Of a stretch of 64,000 nucleotides of DNA, positions 11,601-23,423 are shown piece by piece. Every line of letters begins with the position of its first letter. The stretch's first letter is position 1. The DNA lies in assembly GCA_037013685.1 (NCBI GenBank), contig CM072894.1, positions 17,788,949 through 17,852,948 of the forward strand. The letters run 5' to 3'. A program made the position numbers and the translations under genes. The notes below the pieces were generated by a model. That model worked only from the letters and a program-made list of their open reading frames with translations, was not told the DNA's origin and did no database searches. Source of the stretch: Acridotheres tristis (lineage: Eukaryota > Chordata > Aves > Passeriformes > Sturnidae).

Positions 11601-14600
11601 ATGAGAGGCATCTTTGAATGAAATGGACTGTGCAGAACTTTACAACTCCTGCCAACTAGCTACATTAAAGCAATTTCTACAGCTGCTATAACCAAATCGA
11701 TTTTAGACTGAAGATCTGCTCTAACAGCACAGAGAAAAGCTGGGGAAAAAAATGACAAAACATGGAGAAAATCTGCAATTACAAGAGAATTTGAACAGGT
11801 AGAATATAAAAACCCAAACTGAGTTAGTGCAAGGAGAACAAGGTTCTTATCTGGACTCTGAGTCCCAAAGGTTTTATCCAGATTTTGCCTTGTTCTTAAC
11901 CTGCTTTGTCTAGATAATTATTCTAATGCCAATGGTGCCGTCACATAACATCAGGTATGATGTTTATGGAGTGCTTCTCTCCTCTTCCTTTGTTCATGTT
12001 TCCATCAATCTAGCCATTTAGATTGAATGGAATTAGTTCACTGCCAATGGAAATGAAGTCTTTCCTAATCTGGAAAGTGGCTGTGTCCCATTTGCCTTTT
12101 CGAGTGGCACATAGGAAATGGGAGATTCTGTGCAAGAGATAACAAACTATAGGTTATAAAAATACTCATGCATCTGCTGGAAATGTAAAGAATGTTGAAG
12201 ATGGAAGCATAAGCAAAGGAGCTACTGATACTAAAATCTGTCAGAAAATGAAAAATTATTTAAAGAAGTTTGTGACATTTTACCCAAACAACTTAATAAA
12301 TAAAGCTTATATATTGAAGTCCCTCAAAAATTCTGGTAGATGGACTAAATGATACAATTAAATGTATCTCAATAGTATATTAGTACTGAGTAGTAGAGGC
12401 TGCTTATAAAATATGCCTATCCTTTCTTTAGCAAAGATTTGCAAGATCATAGTCACATAAACCAGTGTGATGATGTGATTCTGCTGCCTCAACTCCATCT
12501 TTCCCACTGTATGTCACTTGCTCTTGTTGCTTAACACCTCCTGTTTTATTGTTTGCAAGTCCTTTCCCAAGTCTTGCCAGTTTTCAATCTCCAGTTGAGC
12601 TTCTTTGTTTGCTTACTTTAATCTCTGCAAACTTACCTAAATAAAGTTGTTCCTGGCAGCACTAACAAGTGTTTGTAAAACCAAAAAAACAACAAGAAAA
12701 GTTTTCTACAAAGTATACTTCTCCTTGCTTTTTTTCTGAAATTACTGTATCAACAATAAATCAAATTACAATAAAAAAAAGCTAACAATAAATCAAATTA
12801 CAGTTTTAAGTTCTGGGCTGTTCAGAAAATCACATACTGTGACCAAAATCAATTCCTTGCCAGTTAAGAGCTGTAGCAAAGTACATTTTAGCCTGTAAGT
12901 TTGATCTCTATACACTTCCTTTTGGGTACCTCACACCATAAAAACAGTACTGTAATAATGCCCATCTCTTCAGGCAATTTCTGTAGGGAGGCTAGGACTT
13001 AAGAAAGAAAGAAAACTACACACAGTTAAATTATAGTAAATACAAGCCTGCACTCTGTTAAACTGTTAAGATCTTGCTCACTGAAGCATTTGCCCATCTC
13101 ATTCTTGAAAGAAAACAACTCAAAAACCACAGGAATGCAACTATTTGCAAAAGACAAGCATGAAAAATATTTGTCATGGGTTCAAAACTTCCAAACCACA
13201 AATTCCTGAATATGATTAAAGATCAAAAAGGTTTTCTCCAGTACGCAGGTTTTAAATCTCAGAACTAAAAACTACAATGATCTGTAAGTCATGAGATCAA
13301 ATCTTCCTAATAAAGTTCACACAGCAGGTTTTCCATAGGTCCCTAACATTAAATGGTGGTTTCACATATTGAGGTGGGGAGAAAAATGGGGGAAGATTTC
13401 CCTTTGCAAAAACTGAATCATCAAATATAGCAGCCTATTGCTTTGTTTTGATAAAACATTGCATTATAACTTCACTGTGTAAGTCTGTCTTTTATCTTTA
13501 TGTATATACTCCCTCATTTTTATAAAAATCTGGATTGATTTTTCTCTTATTATCTGATACTCTGAAGAAAAAAGGCATTTTTTTATATGGACAATCACCT
13601 GAAAAAGAAACATTTAATATAGAAACATTCAAAATTAAATAAATAAATGCATACATTCTTTGATATCTGTGAAACCAACCTGGTAAATTTTTTTTTAGAT
13701 GCCTGAAGTGTAAGCTTGTGAGAATGCATTTTTTTTAAAGTAAGAAAAGAAATTTCAAAAGAAGCCTCAGACTTTGGTCATTCATTAGGATTCTTAGCAC
13801 CAAATTCTAATCTGCAAAATTCTGCACCAACAGAAGCCACTGTTTGCTTTTAGAGAAAGAAGTCATTACATAATGCAGAACATTTATAAGAATTATTTGA
13901 GGAATTAGAAGTGTTTTTAATAATTTGTTCTCTTCTGAGGAATTCATTTTACTGAAAATGGCACATTTCTGACAACCAAAATATTAAAATGCAAGTAGGA
14001 CAAATTGTATTCAGGCTCTTGGAATTTCCTCTGCAAGTTGGAGTAAATGTTCTCATATCTTTTGCTTACATACCATATACTGTTTCTGGGTGCTACTAAC
14101 AGCTATCCTCTTTCTCAGGAGCAATTGCATCTCAGAAATAAAGGGGTTTCCATTACATGCACTGATTATAGAGCAACTAAGCTATCTGAAAATCTTTAAC
14201 AGTTTTCTTGTTATGTCCTATATAATTATTACTGTAATTACAAGTTAAGCAAAGCACATTTTAAAATAATGTAAATTCAGAAATACAGCTACAGCACAAT
14301 ATGAGCAAAGTAATTTTAATATTTTTTCTTAGTGTGAAACAAGCCATAATCAACCCACAAAAGACACAGTCAACTAATACAAAGATCATAATTACCTGTT
14401 ATTTTAATGTTACATGGAAGACCAAATGGATACTTTCCTACAACTCCCACCTGACCATTCCAGTTGAATTCTTGTCCCAAATCAAATGGTTGTTCCATGA
14501 ACTAAAATAACACAGAACAATTTAGCTTTATGGATGCATACTTACTTGCTGTTTAGTTCTACTCTCTATTACTACTGCATTCTTTATCTTTTCAGATACT

Positions 14601-17600
14601 GCTTGAGGTTTTATTTTTGAATTAATGTTTAATTTTTGTTTGGAAGGATATAAACTCACAAGTCTAACTGCAGTTCTGTTTGAGATCACACTTCCCCATG
14701 CCCACCAGTTTCTGGTCTTAATCTTATCTATAACTACAGACTAGATATGTAGAGAGAAGCACATCTGGTGTAACATTTATGTAACTCCCCAGAAGTGCCA
14801 GTCTGACCCTGTATCTATTATGTTTTGCCACCTCTAACTATTGCAAGTAATTTTTCTGATAATGTATCCATTTGTATCTTCTGACCTTAAACAGAGCTAG
14901 GCAGGAAGCTACATACCCCACATACTTAGGTAGAGTACATGAATATTTATGACTTGTTACCCAAAAGTAGCGTGGACTGGATGAAACCTCTTTTTTTCAT
15001 TACCTGTTCCAAAATGGCCTTGAAGTTATAGAGTCTGACCAGACCCATGCTGTACATTACAATCAGGATTCCATTAGAAACAGCAACATCTGTCACACTA
15101 TTACCAAAAATCTGGAATAAAAGGAAGCAAAAAATATTCTATTAGAGAAGAAATAATTGAGAGAACACAAATAACTGACATTATATCCTCGATTTTTCAA
15201 TCACTTTATTTTTTTTATTCTGACCAAAATCTATGATCAGGGTTTAAGTTTTCTGTAACTCATCTGTTTTGCTGTTTCTTTAATCCACTGCACTGCAGTA
15301 ACACCTGAGGTTACATCAGTGATATTCTGCAAGCAGATTCATGCTCTAATCAATTCTCAGTATATCTTCATGTCATGCTACCCAGTTATTATCATACATG
15401 AATAGCTTATATTATTCAGCATCCCATGTTAGCAAAACTAGCAACTCAATCTAAAAGTCCTGATTTCAGATCTTCTGTTCTTTCTTCATCCCCAGGGTAA
15501 ATTACTAGTCTAATCACAACTATGACTGTGTACAGCTGTACTAAAACTACATTATCCAGCTGTCACAGAGTACAGGGTTTTCTCTGAATCCAAATTAGAC
15601 ATACATGAGGAGCTGACTTATCTTTTTTAATAATTATGCACTATTCATTTGTGCCACTGCTTAACACATCACTGAGCAAACCCCACAAACTAATTCTTAA
15701 TATTTAATTGATACCAACACGTGAAGTTGATAGATTTTTTTAAATAGATATGCTTGAAAATGTAGTTTTCTTTAATCTGACTCACTATGTGAAAAAGCAA
15801 TTGAACCAAAGTTAAAATAGGCTTAAAAACAATAAAAAACTTAGGAAACTCAGAAACTGTAAAACACCTACATCTTTAAACTACCAGCAATTTTGTGATC
15901 TGTTCAGTTCTGAAAGACATATTTACCCCTGAGACTTTGCCTTTTATTTCGTTTTATTGCTCTTTCTCAATTCATTCGTTAGCTTAGGTCTGTGTCTTTC
16001 AGATACAAACTCTAATAATCTTCCAATCCTAAAGTCTCCTTCCTATCCTTGAGACCTCAGCCACTCTGAACTCAGAATGTACTGTGGTATTGTGGTACGC
16101 CATCTCAGTAAAGCTGCCACGTGGGTGCACTGCAGCCTTAAGCAGTGACACTAACCCCAACTCAAATCTAAGTTACATTCCACTGATCTGTGTCAGGTCT
16201 GGCTTTGCCTTCCCTGCTTGCATCTCCTGCTGGGTGGATTGTCACATCTCAAATGCTGCCCCTTCCATTACAGTTTGAACAATTTCTCTGATGAGTACTC
16301 ACTCCAGACCCAGCTGAAGAAGTGCTCTTTCACATGTTTTGCCTACTATGACCACAATGAATCTGGCATGCCATTCCTAACCAGATTGAGAATACCTTTG
16401 ATACTGGTAATGTTTCTTCCAGTCCTAAACACTAATTTTGAACAATACACAGTACCTCCAAGCTTTCACGGGCCCAAATGAAAAAGTTTAACCCCCTGCC
16501 TTCACTTGCCAGGCCCACTTTCAATTAGGGCCTCAACCCAACCTAGCTAAAACTCCAGCCTATAGCTCTGGACCCTAAAAGACACTGTACCTCACAGAAC
16601 CTAAAAGACAGAGTTTGCATGTTTGTACTGTTTCATGTGTAATTTGTATCCAGAGCTTTCCTGACTTAAAATAGAAGAGTCAAAACTACAATCTGGCTCA
16701 AAGTTTCTTCCTAAGTATATACACTTACTTATAGGTCAGAAACTGAACTCAGGTTGTTCTTGACTGATAAAGCAAAACGTTATTTACTTTTGTCATTCAG
16801 TAACAGTGATAATAAAAGTGTGAAGTGTGAAACATTTAAAACTGCATGTAGAATTCACAGACTATTACTAGAACTGGGTCAGAAGCACTTCTGCCTTTCT
16901 TTAAGGAGGTGAAAAGAAGTGTACAAACACTTTAGGGTTCCCTAAATTTTATGACTGCTCCAAGAAAAGGCTAAAGTCCTGTTACATGTCAAAGAGTAAC
17001 GCAGTAACAGAATCCATTTATACCTTCTCTTCTGGTCATTATAATAAAGAATATTTGCCCCAATGCCCCTATCAGACACAAGAACACTGCTGCTAATTAA
17101 TGTTTCAATTGCATACTTACAAACTCTGACTTCTGAAATTCTGAAATAAGTGCCTAAACTACAGCTGTCATAGAAACTACAATACAGATTACATAGTATT
17201 AGAGAAATTAAATTACCTTTTTGTTTATTTCCAGCATTCCAATGAATGAAAGAGGCAAAACTTGGAATACAGCAAGATAAAACAATACAGTCTGTTGGAT
17301 TCCTGCCTGGGAAGGAACAATACTGAATATAGTTATTAAAGGTAGGACACCTTTATCCTCTACTATAACCAAGTATAACGTCCCCATCTTTGTGCTTGTA
17401 AATTTTTTTTAATCAATGTTGTAAAAATGAGTTTTTCAACACACTTACCTGCCGTGCTGCTGCAGGAAGCTTATTCTGAGCTGACTTTACAATCATTACC
17501 TCTTGAGGAGTATCCCAGCTCAGATACCTATTTGTGACAAGAAAGGCCTGTCTTAATCACTTAAAAACAATTTACTAATATTTCACATAAAATACAATCA

Positions 17601-20600
17601 AATATAACTAAGCAGATGCCTGTGCCCAGGCAAACTTCGGTATTTGATTTGGAAGAGGTGCTCAAGATGTTTGCTGTTTGCAATAATGCAGAAATCCATG
17701 GAACTAGGAATGACTTATTTCATACAGGATTGTGAGAAAAATTTGGAAAGGATGAATATTCACTATCTTAATTTTTCTCCTTCCCTTATTAATCTCCACT
17801 TTCTTATCCTTTAGCCTAAAAAAATACTTTTTTTCTGAAAACCAAAAAACAGAAGCAGTTTACCAGAAGCAGTAACTGCCTTGCTTTAAAAGAGAAATAC
17901 GGGTACCTTATGGAGAAAAACCTTTGCAAATTAAAAACAGCTCAGACTTCAAACTTATTGTTTGTATATTTGATCAGGTTTGTTTTTCAGCTCTTAAAAT
18001 CCTCTCCTGGTAGGTTGCCATTACAATAATAAAGGCTGTAAAGTTGTCAGGGAAAAGCAAATAGTAGGCTAGGTTCTGTGGAACTTGATATCAAATTTGA
18101 CCCCGTAATACTTAAGCAGATGAAATTCTTCTACAGGTAAGAGCGTGCAGGAACAGTACTCCAGGTAATGTTCTAGATTAACAAGCCTGTTGTCAGCCAT
18201 GGGGTAGTATTAAAATAAAACAATTGTTCTAGTCCTCTATGATACTAATCACTGTTAATTATATTAAACTCTCCTTCTCCACTGTACTACTACCAACTGT
18301 TAATGATACAAAGCCTAGTTGTTGTTTAATACCTGAAGAATTTGCAGCAGGAACCAGCAAGATACACTTTTTCCAGTACTTCTCCACTATCAGCAGACAG
18401 ACGTAGAAGCCAGTTCTGCACTGTCAAGACTATCAGGGAAGCTTTATAATCTGATGGACTTGGTAGCATTTCCCCCTACATAAAAAAAGGCTATTAGAAA
18501 AAACTTTGTATCAGGAAAATACAAAACATTTTGACACAGTCAGAACAACTCAAAAGTAAATATACATTCCTCAAAAACTGAAGGAGGAAACCTGCCTGCT
18601 AATCAGATCAGTATCTCCAAGCTCATGTCCATGCCAAATAACTAGCTATGACATTATCTGATGTCACACTTTCTGCAAGACAGTTACCTTTTCTAAAAAA
18701 GGCACCCTTTAAAAAATCCTTGCCTTGCAAAAATTAACTCCTTATTTAGCTAATTTATACCAATCTAGAAGAGAAAATTGCTTAGAGTATTTCAAAATAA
18801 GACATTCAGTGGTAACTCAATAGTAACTGCTACAAATGGTATTTACACGGCTTTAGTTTTAGGCACTGCAAGGATAGGGCTAATATTTCTAAGCTCTGTG
18901 GGCACTGGGTGAAGGACGGAACTGATGTAATTATCAGGTAGAAACTTTAGAACAGTTTTTGGGCAGGGTCACTTCAGTGGGCCTCCAGTGTATCTACTTT
19001 TTGGTTTTTTTTACTGTCAACAGAGCTGAAGAAAACTAAAACTCCTAGCTACTGTCATTACCATTAAAAAAATAAAGAAAAATATAAATAGAATTTATTT
19101 TGTAAGGAATTCAGAATTAGTTGCATAAGAATAAAAGCACTGGTTTTTAAATCTTCCATGTAAGCTTATGAAAAAAGCATTTGAATGCACTGTTGAGAGA
19201 TTCAGAGAAGTATACCTCTAAATGTTCAGTTAATATAAATAAGGCACATGTTGCAAACCTTTAATGACCTAACTCCTTAAAAACATAGAGAAAATAGTTA
19301 GGAAGGAAAAAGCACTCCATCCTAAATGTTTCATCAAATTTTGCACAAAAATGCTCTAGTAAAAAGTAATCTTACCAGTGGGCATTCCAATAATAAAGCA
19401 TCTTCTATTTTTTCAGACTTGGCACACTTTGACTTTTGATAAATTAGTCTTGGCTGTTGTGCAATGCTAGAGGAAAATGATTGCTGATTATTAGTCTGTT
19501 TTATGGATCACTTTCTATCAACAAGTCATTTCATATAATTTTATACATCCTGCCTTCTCCTCAGGCAGGTCATAAATCTAAACATCTTATTTTTATTGTA
19601 AATATACCTGAAATTGCTCTCAAAATAAGGCCTGATAAACAACAGTTAATATAATGTAATATTTAAAAGCTAACCTTCTCTAAATACTTTTGTCTGATTT
19701 TTTTTTGGTTTGCTTTTAGTTTTGGTTTTTTTCTTTTTACTTTTAGTCTCTGGTTTGTTGTTTTTTTTTTAAGTAACAAACTTAATAGTAACATTCTCGC
19801 TCTAGTCATATACATTAAGAAGAAAGCATATTTCCAAAACTAATGATCGTCCTGAAACCTTCCCCTCAAGTTCTTCCAACGCTGCCTTTCATAACAAAGG
19901 TGCAGTGTCACGTTCAGATATTTTAAAAAATAACTCTACTAATTAAAATTTATGCCATTTGGAAGTTTCCTATCATATATTCCCTATATTTTTCACACAT
20001 ATATTTGTAACTCTGTCACCTATTGTACTAGTAGCTAGTTTTCCCTGTACTTTTCCATGGCCTTTTCCTAGGCAGAAAGACAAAACAAATTGCAGAGCTC
20101 TAAGTCCTGGGACGTACAAGGCCCCAGTGCTTGGTTCTTCCTGGGAACCAAGGCTGAGAGGCTGGGAACAACTCTTGGAGATACATTCTCATGGCCAAAG
20201 TACAACTGGTGCTGAAGGGGAGGCTCCAGAGAAGGGGCTTGACTTTGGCAGGGGGGGATTGTATCACCACTTGTCCTCCTAACTGGTGATTTTTATCATT
20301 TATGCTGATTTCCTAAAACCTACAAATGTGTATTCATCCCTGTAGGGGTGGGCTTTTGTGGACATCTTTCCATAACTGCCTCTGAAGGCCTTCATTAAAG
20401 TTCCCCTTATATGACCTCCTTACTAAGATTATCTTGAGTTTCATTTCCAGGTTGGGAAAATGCAACAAAATAAAAGCTTTGCACTGTGCACAGTTTTGCC
20501 CTCTGGGAGAGGATGAGACAAAGAAAAACGTGAAAGATGTTAGACAGGTTAACCCAGTACTGAAAACATTCAGACAATGTAGGAATAAAAGCAGATTTAG

Positions 20601-23423
20601 ATCTCAGCTGTGGGTGACAGAGTAACTTAATTAACTCTTAGTGGTTTACCCTGACAGAGTAGTTTGTCTTTTATGTATCATATAACACTATCTCAAAACT
20701 GCTCTGCCCACAGCTTCCTCAGCAATGCAGATTCCAAGTCCATGCTACTTCCCTCACAGCAGGGACAGGCTAAGCCAAGGGCTGGTGCACACAGATTTCC
20801 TGTCCTCTACCCTTCCATGTGCTGCCTCCTAACCTGTGTCTGTGCAACTGATTGTGGAACAGGAGAATATATTAGATCAGAGAATTGATCTACAAAATAC
20901 ATTTGCCAAAACTAGAACACACTGCAGGCTGTACTTTTACATGAAGAATAATTTCTTATTTTATAGAGAATTCACATAGGACCAAGCTTGTTACATAGGC
21001 TGATTCTGTGACACTCTTTAGCACAGTGCTAGTTGCCAGACTACAAAGAACTACTGTTCATTTGGCTTTTTAGTGCAAGACTAGAAAATTGTGTTAATCT
21101 TCCATTCCTGCTCTGAAAACTGAGGTTATACTGCACCAGAAAGATGAGATTTATCACCTGCTTCTTTTTTGTTCCCAAGTAAACTCCATTTAATTCACAG
21201 CAGCTATTTGCATGAGTAAAGTTAGCAATGTAACACAGAATGAGTCTCAAATCTGTAAGTCAGTACCTCATAAGTGTAAATTTATTACCTGGTAATACAG
21301 CATTGGTAATTGTCCATGTAAATTCTCCCTCTTTCATATGCAATAGGAGATGCAGAATGAGTTGTCCAAACATTCTTGAATTTAGTACTTTCCTGAAACG
21401 CAATAGTTTTAACAGTGACGACTGTTTGTAACAAACTTTGCTTCTGAAAAAAATTTTATTTGGCTCCTGCAACTTAATAACTTATATTAATTACAACTTT
21501 ACTGCTGAATACACAAGAAAGAATCTTACTTGGTTTTTATAAATAAAATTAATAGAAGTTTTATAAGAAAATTTTGTCTTTTTTAAAGACCAAATTAAAA
21601 TATTTTTAATTAGCTATTTTGGACAGCAGGGGTAAGGAATATTTTATCATTAACTGTATTAAAACTGGCACTAAACTTCCATAATGACTTTTGACCAAGG
21701 ACTAGGCTCCCAGAGTATAAATATGCAGAGAACTCTTTTATATGTAATTAATTTGATTTATTGAACACCTAATTCTATTCTGCTGGTGGTGTTTGGTGTG
21801 AGAGATAGAAAAATCTATTTACTGTTATTTGCAATAAGTGCCCAAAATGTTAATGAAATAAACTGCTCACATTAAACTTTCTTGCATGCATTTGAGATAT
21901 CAGGAGCTCTACACCATTAACAAAGGTTCCAGTCTTAGAAAAAATAAGTGTAAATCAGACATATTTATTTATTTCAGTAAATCTTGCATGCCCATTGATC
22001 TAGTTACATAAGCAGACACTTCCAATAGGTGACTTCCAATGAATGTATTTTCAATATAACTGCCAATTCACTTTCACGCTCTTTTCTGATGTCTATCAAC
22101 TACTGTATGGAAGCAGTAATTGTTTTGACTAAAAAAAAAAAAATAAAGAGTTCGCTTCAGTTTGTAATGGGTTTAATTCCTATTTTTTCTGTAACAACAG
22201 TTTCACTGAAAACTGGGGTTACGTTTACCTGAAAATCTCTGCCGGTTATCTTATTGTGCCAACTCTTTTCAAATTTAACATGAAGCACTAAGAATTTAAG
22301 ATTAGTATTAAATATGAAGCCCATAATGACTTTTGACCAAGGACTAGGCTCCCAGAGTATAAATATGCAGAGAACTCTTTTATATGTAATTAATTTGATT
22401 TATTGAACACCTAATTCTATTCTGCTGGTGGTGTTTGGTGTGAGAGATAGAAAAATCTATTTACTGTTATTTGCAATAAGTGCCCAAAATGTTAATGAAA
22501 TAAACTGCTCACATTAAACTTTCTTGCATGCATTTGAGATATCAGGAGCTCTACACCATTAACAAAGGTTCCAGTCTTAGAAAAAATAAGTGTAAATCAG
22601 ACATATTTATTTATTTCAGTAAATCTTGCATGCCCATTGATCTAGTTACATAAGCAGACACTTCCAATAGGTGACTTCCAATGAATGTATTTTCAATATA
22701 ACTGCCAATTCACTTTCACGCTCTTTTCTGATGTCTATCAACTACTGTATGGAAGCAGTAATTGTTTTGACTAAAAAAAAAAAAAATAAAGAGTTCGCTT
22801 CAGTTTGTAATGGGTTTAATTCCTATTTTTTCTGTAACAACAGTTTCACTGAAAACTGGGGTTACGTTTACCTGAAAATCTCTGCCGGTTATCTTATTGT
22901 GCCAACTCTTTTCAAATTTAACATGAAGCACTAAGAATTTAAGATTAGTATTAAATATGAAGCCATCTTGGGGAAATAGGTGATATAAAATTTCATAAAA
23001 GCTTATTTCTAACACAATTATTAGACATGCAAGTGCCTGCGCAGTTTTTCCTCTCTACCTTTCTAGGTCTGAGCCTCGTGAAATAAATTTAACCACTACT
23101 AACTCCCTTTATCAAAACTGCACCTTTTTTCTCCCCAGACTTGTTCTCCGGCGTGACCAGGGACTTCTGGAACGCCTGGGCTGAGGACTGACACTCAGCC
23201 CCCCGGGCTGAAAGCCCGAAGCCGCAGGGCTGCAGCGAGCGCCGAAACGCAGCCTATTACCTGACACATGATCTTCCTGAGGAGTCCCAGGTTCTTCCTG
23301 TGGGCGACGCCGGCATCTCTGGCGTAGAAGCCGTGGGCCCTGCGGCTGAGGAGGCGGCAGACGTTGTGCACCCCGCACGCCCGGAGGGCGCTCCTGTCCC
23401 CGCCGGCGGCCGCCTGCGGGCAT
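5504..23423 (-). CDS. DCAF17: DCAF17, DDB1- and CUL4-associated factor 17 (14 coding exons)
   Basis: DCAF17 is known as a substrate receptor that joins target proteins to the CUL4-DDB1 ubiquitin ligase. It is a nucleolar/nuclear protein, and human loss-of-function mutations cause Woodhouse-Sakati syndrome. The assignment comes from exon-by-exon agreement with the human protein recalled from memory, including the blocks ESTKFKNVWTTH, KSEKIEDALL, YLSWDTPQEV, SSLENAFQIGG, GRIIHVGPN and VDYEDELDLLS. Fourteen coding exons were placed, all with GT-AG introns and matching phases. Exons 2-14 sum to 1,428 nt (475 residues plus stop); with exon 1 the protein is about 529 residues, close to the human 520. 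The one problem is the start: the ATG at 23,421-23,423 is one base out of frame with the conserved exon 1 sequence. The gene is divergent from METTL8 and probably shares its promoter. Confidence 0.95.
6392..6547 (-). CDS. DCAF17: DCAF17 coding exon 13
   Basis: This 156-nt, phase 0 exon encodes 52 residues beginning TFKIVDYEDELDLLS and ending SIPLKESWDV before GTGAGG. It is the most conserved part of the protein and the one by which the gene was first recognised. Confidence 0.97.
7860..7943 (-). CDS. DCAF17: DCAF17 coding exon 12
   Basis: 84 nt, phase 0, encoding VNNSVTVTASGRVVKK and a LLDDDPEQE ending. Acceptor CCAAAG and donor GAG|GTAACC. It matches the human VTASGRVVKKSFNLLDDDPEQE segment with few changes. 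Confidence 0.96.
8831..8918 (-). CDS. DCAF17: DCAF17 coding exon 11
   Basis: 88 nt. It completes the Lys codon begun in exon 10 and reads VLKLKEV, then AEDFTIVANRENC before a strong GTGAGT donor. The middle (KNRADQMEI) is divergent from human, the flanks are conserved. Confidence 0.94.
9318..9427 (-). CDS. DCAF17: DCAF17 coding exon 10
   Basis: 110 nt after acceptor CTTCAG. Translation begins AKNGIQDMKCCSLEPDWIYF and ends GRIIHVGPNLI with two bases left over. It agrees closely with human AKNGIQEMDCCSLESDWIYF. Confidence 0.96.
10815..10957 (-). CDS. DCAF17: DCAF17 coding exon 9
   Basis: 143 nt. It completes Asp-295 (numbering assumes the 529-residue model) and reads TPPLLFEASSLENAFQIGGY, then PWHYIITPNKKKHKGVFHIC. 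The Lys-rich PNKKK stretch is also in the human protein and is a candidate basic localisation signal. Confidence 0.97.
10958..14395 (-). other. DCAF17 intron 8 (largest intron)
   Basis: About 3.4 kb without recognised coding sequence. It holds a short direct duplication, ACAATAAATCAAATTACA, at about 12,753 and again at about 12,784. Open frames here show no family resemblance. Confidence 0.75.
14396..14501 (-). CDS. DCAF17: DCAF17 coding exon 8
   Basis: 106 nt after a TTTTAG acceptor, reading FMEQPFDLGQEFNWNGQVGV and ending YPFGLPCNIKIT plus one base. Human has the same FMQQ-DLG start and PFGIPCNIKIT end; the centre is more variable and a few residues shorter here. Confidence 0.95.
15004..15111 (-). 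CDS. DCAF17: DCAF17 coding exon 7
   Basis: 108 nt, phase 0, 36 residues from IFGNSVTDVAVSNGILIVMY to LVRLYNFKAILEQ. Hydrophobic strand pattern as expected of a beta-propeller-like repeat protein; the match to human IFGNVTDATLSHGILIVMYS is clear. Confidence 0.96.
15112..17216 (-). other. DCAF17 intron 6
   Basis: About 2.1 kb. A less AT-rich patch at about 16,050-16,600 gives two overlapping short open frames on the plus strand. They have no recognisable domain, so I treat the patch as non-coding or as a decayed repeat. Confidence 0.7.
17217..17306 (-). CDS. DCAF17: DCAF17 coding exon 6
   Basis: 90 nt, phase 0, reading AGIQQTVLFYLAVFQVLPLS and ending GMLEINKK before GTAATT. It carries the hydrophobic LLYLAVFRVLPFSLVGIL-like segment known in human DCAF17, one of the stretches proposed as membrane-spanning in the literature. 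Confidence 0.96.
17449..17527 (-). CDS. DCAF17: DCAF17 coding exon 5
   Basis: 79 nt. It completes Arg-167 and reads YLSWDTPQEVMIVKSAQNK to AARQ before GTAAGT. The YLSWDTPQEV block is identical to human. Only 142 nt separates it from exon 6. Confidence 0.97.
18333..18475 (-). CDS. DCAF17: DCAF17 coding exon 4
   Basis: 143 nt after acceptor ATGTAG, reading GEMLPSPSDYKASLIVLTVQ, then NWLLRLSADSGEVLEKVYLA. It matches human GDILPNSSDYKSSLIALTAH with conservative changes. Confidence 0.96.
19376..19466 (-). CDS. DCAF17: DCAF17 coding exon 3
   Basis: 91 nt after TCCTCTAG. It completes a Ser codon and reads IAQQPRLIYQKSKCAKSEKI and EDALLLECPL before GTAAGA. The KSEKIEDALL block is the human one. Confidence 0.95.
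19467..21288 (-). other. DCAF17 intron 2
   Basis: About 1.8 kb. It holds T-rich runs near 19,690-19,770 and a possible LTR fragment at about 20.04-20.46 kb. No coding sequence was recognised. Confidence 0.75.
20040..20455 (+). mobile_element. Possible LTR-like fragment in DCAF17 intron 2
   Basis: The segment is GC-richer than its surroundings and has an ATTAAA at about 20,394-20,399, followed by a pyrimidine-rich tail, as in an LTR R-U5 region. Its boundaries and family are not established, and it may be unique intron sequence. Confidence 0.25.
21289..21392 (-). CDS. DCAF17: DCAF17 coding exon 2
   Basis: 104 nt after TTTCAG, phase 0, reading ESTKFKNVWTTHSASPIAYE, then RGRIYMDNYQCCIT plus two bases. 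It is nearly identical to human and joins exon 1 (ending ATG TGT CAG) without a phase break, which fixes the frame of exon 1. Confidence 0.97.
21393..23260 (-). other. DCAF17 intron 1
   Basis: About 1.9 kb, of which 1.28 kb is a two-copy tandem repeat (21,679-22,963). The rest is AT-rich up to about 23,130, where the CpG island begins. Confidence 0.85.
21679..22963. repeat. Near-perfect tandem duplication, 642-bp unit, in DCAF17 intron 1
   Basis: Copy 1 is 21,679-22,320 and copy 2 is 22,321-22,963. Reading them side by side, the only difference I find is the A run after TTGTTTTGACT: 13 A in copy 1 (from 22,131) and 14 in copy 2. The breakpoints share CC, or CCA counting the right end, which suggests microhomology. 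Neither copy contains a recognised exon; the true exons 1 and 2 lie outside it. The identity means either a very recent event or a false duplication in the assembly. Confidence 0.97.
23261..23423 (-). CDS. DCAF17: DCAF17 coding exon 1, start codon out of frame
   Basis: The conserved frame reads VHNVCRLLSRRAHGFYARDA, then GVAHRKNLGLLRKIMCQ, and ends at CAG|GTAATA; human has NVCSRLSRRALGCFSRDAGV. This frame has no ATG between its upstream TAA (about 23,519-23,521) and the conserved block. The ATG at 23,421-23,423 (MPAGGRRR...) is shifted by one base. The exon is 163 nt from that ATG; 162 nt would keep it in frame. One surplus base in the C4 run at 23,398-23,401 would explain this. A non-AUG start is the alternative. 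Confidence 0.85.

Noticed and set aside
16050..16600. GC-richer patch with two open frames in DCAF17 intron 6, considered as a nested gene.
   Set aside because: No splice-consistent structure and no domain; DCAF17 exons 6 and 7 join in phase without it.
22852..22963. Minus-strand frame in the intron 1 duplication reading HVKFEKSWHNKITGRDFQ followed by GTAAAC, which looked like DCAF17 exon 2 and hence a duplicated exon.
   Set aside because: The phase does not fit exon 1, and the true exon 2 (ESTKFKNVWTTH...) was found at 21,289-21,392 in the right phase. The K-F-W similarity is chance.
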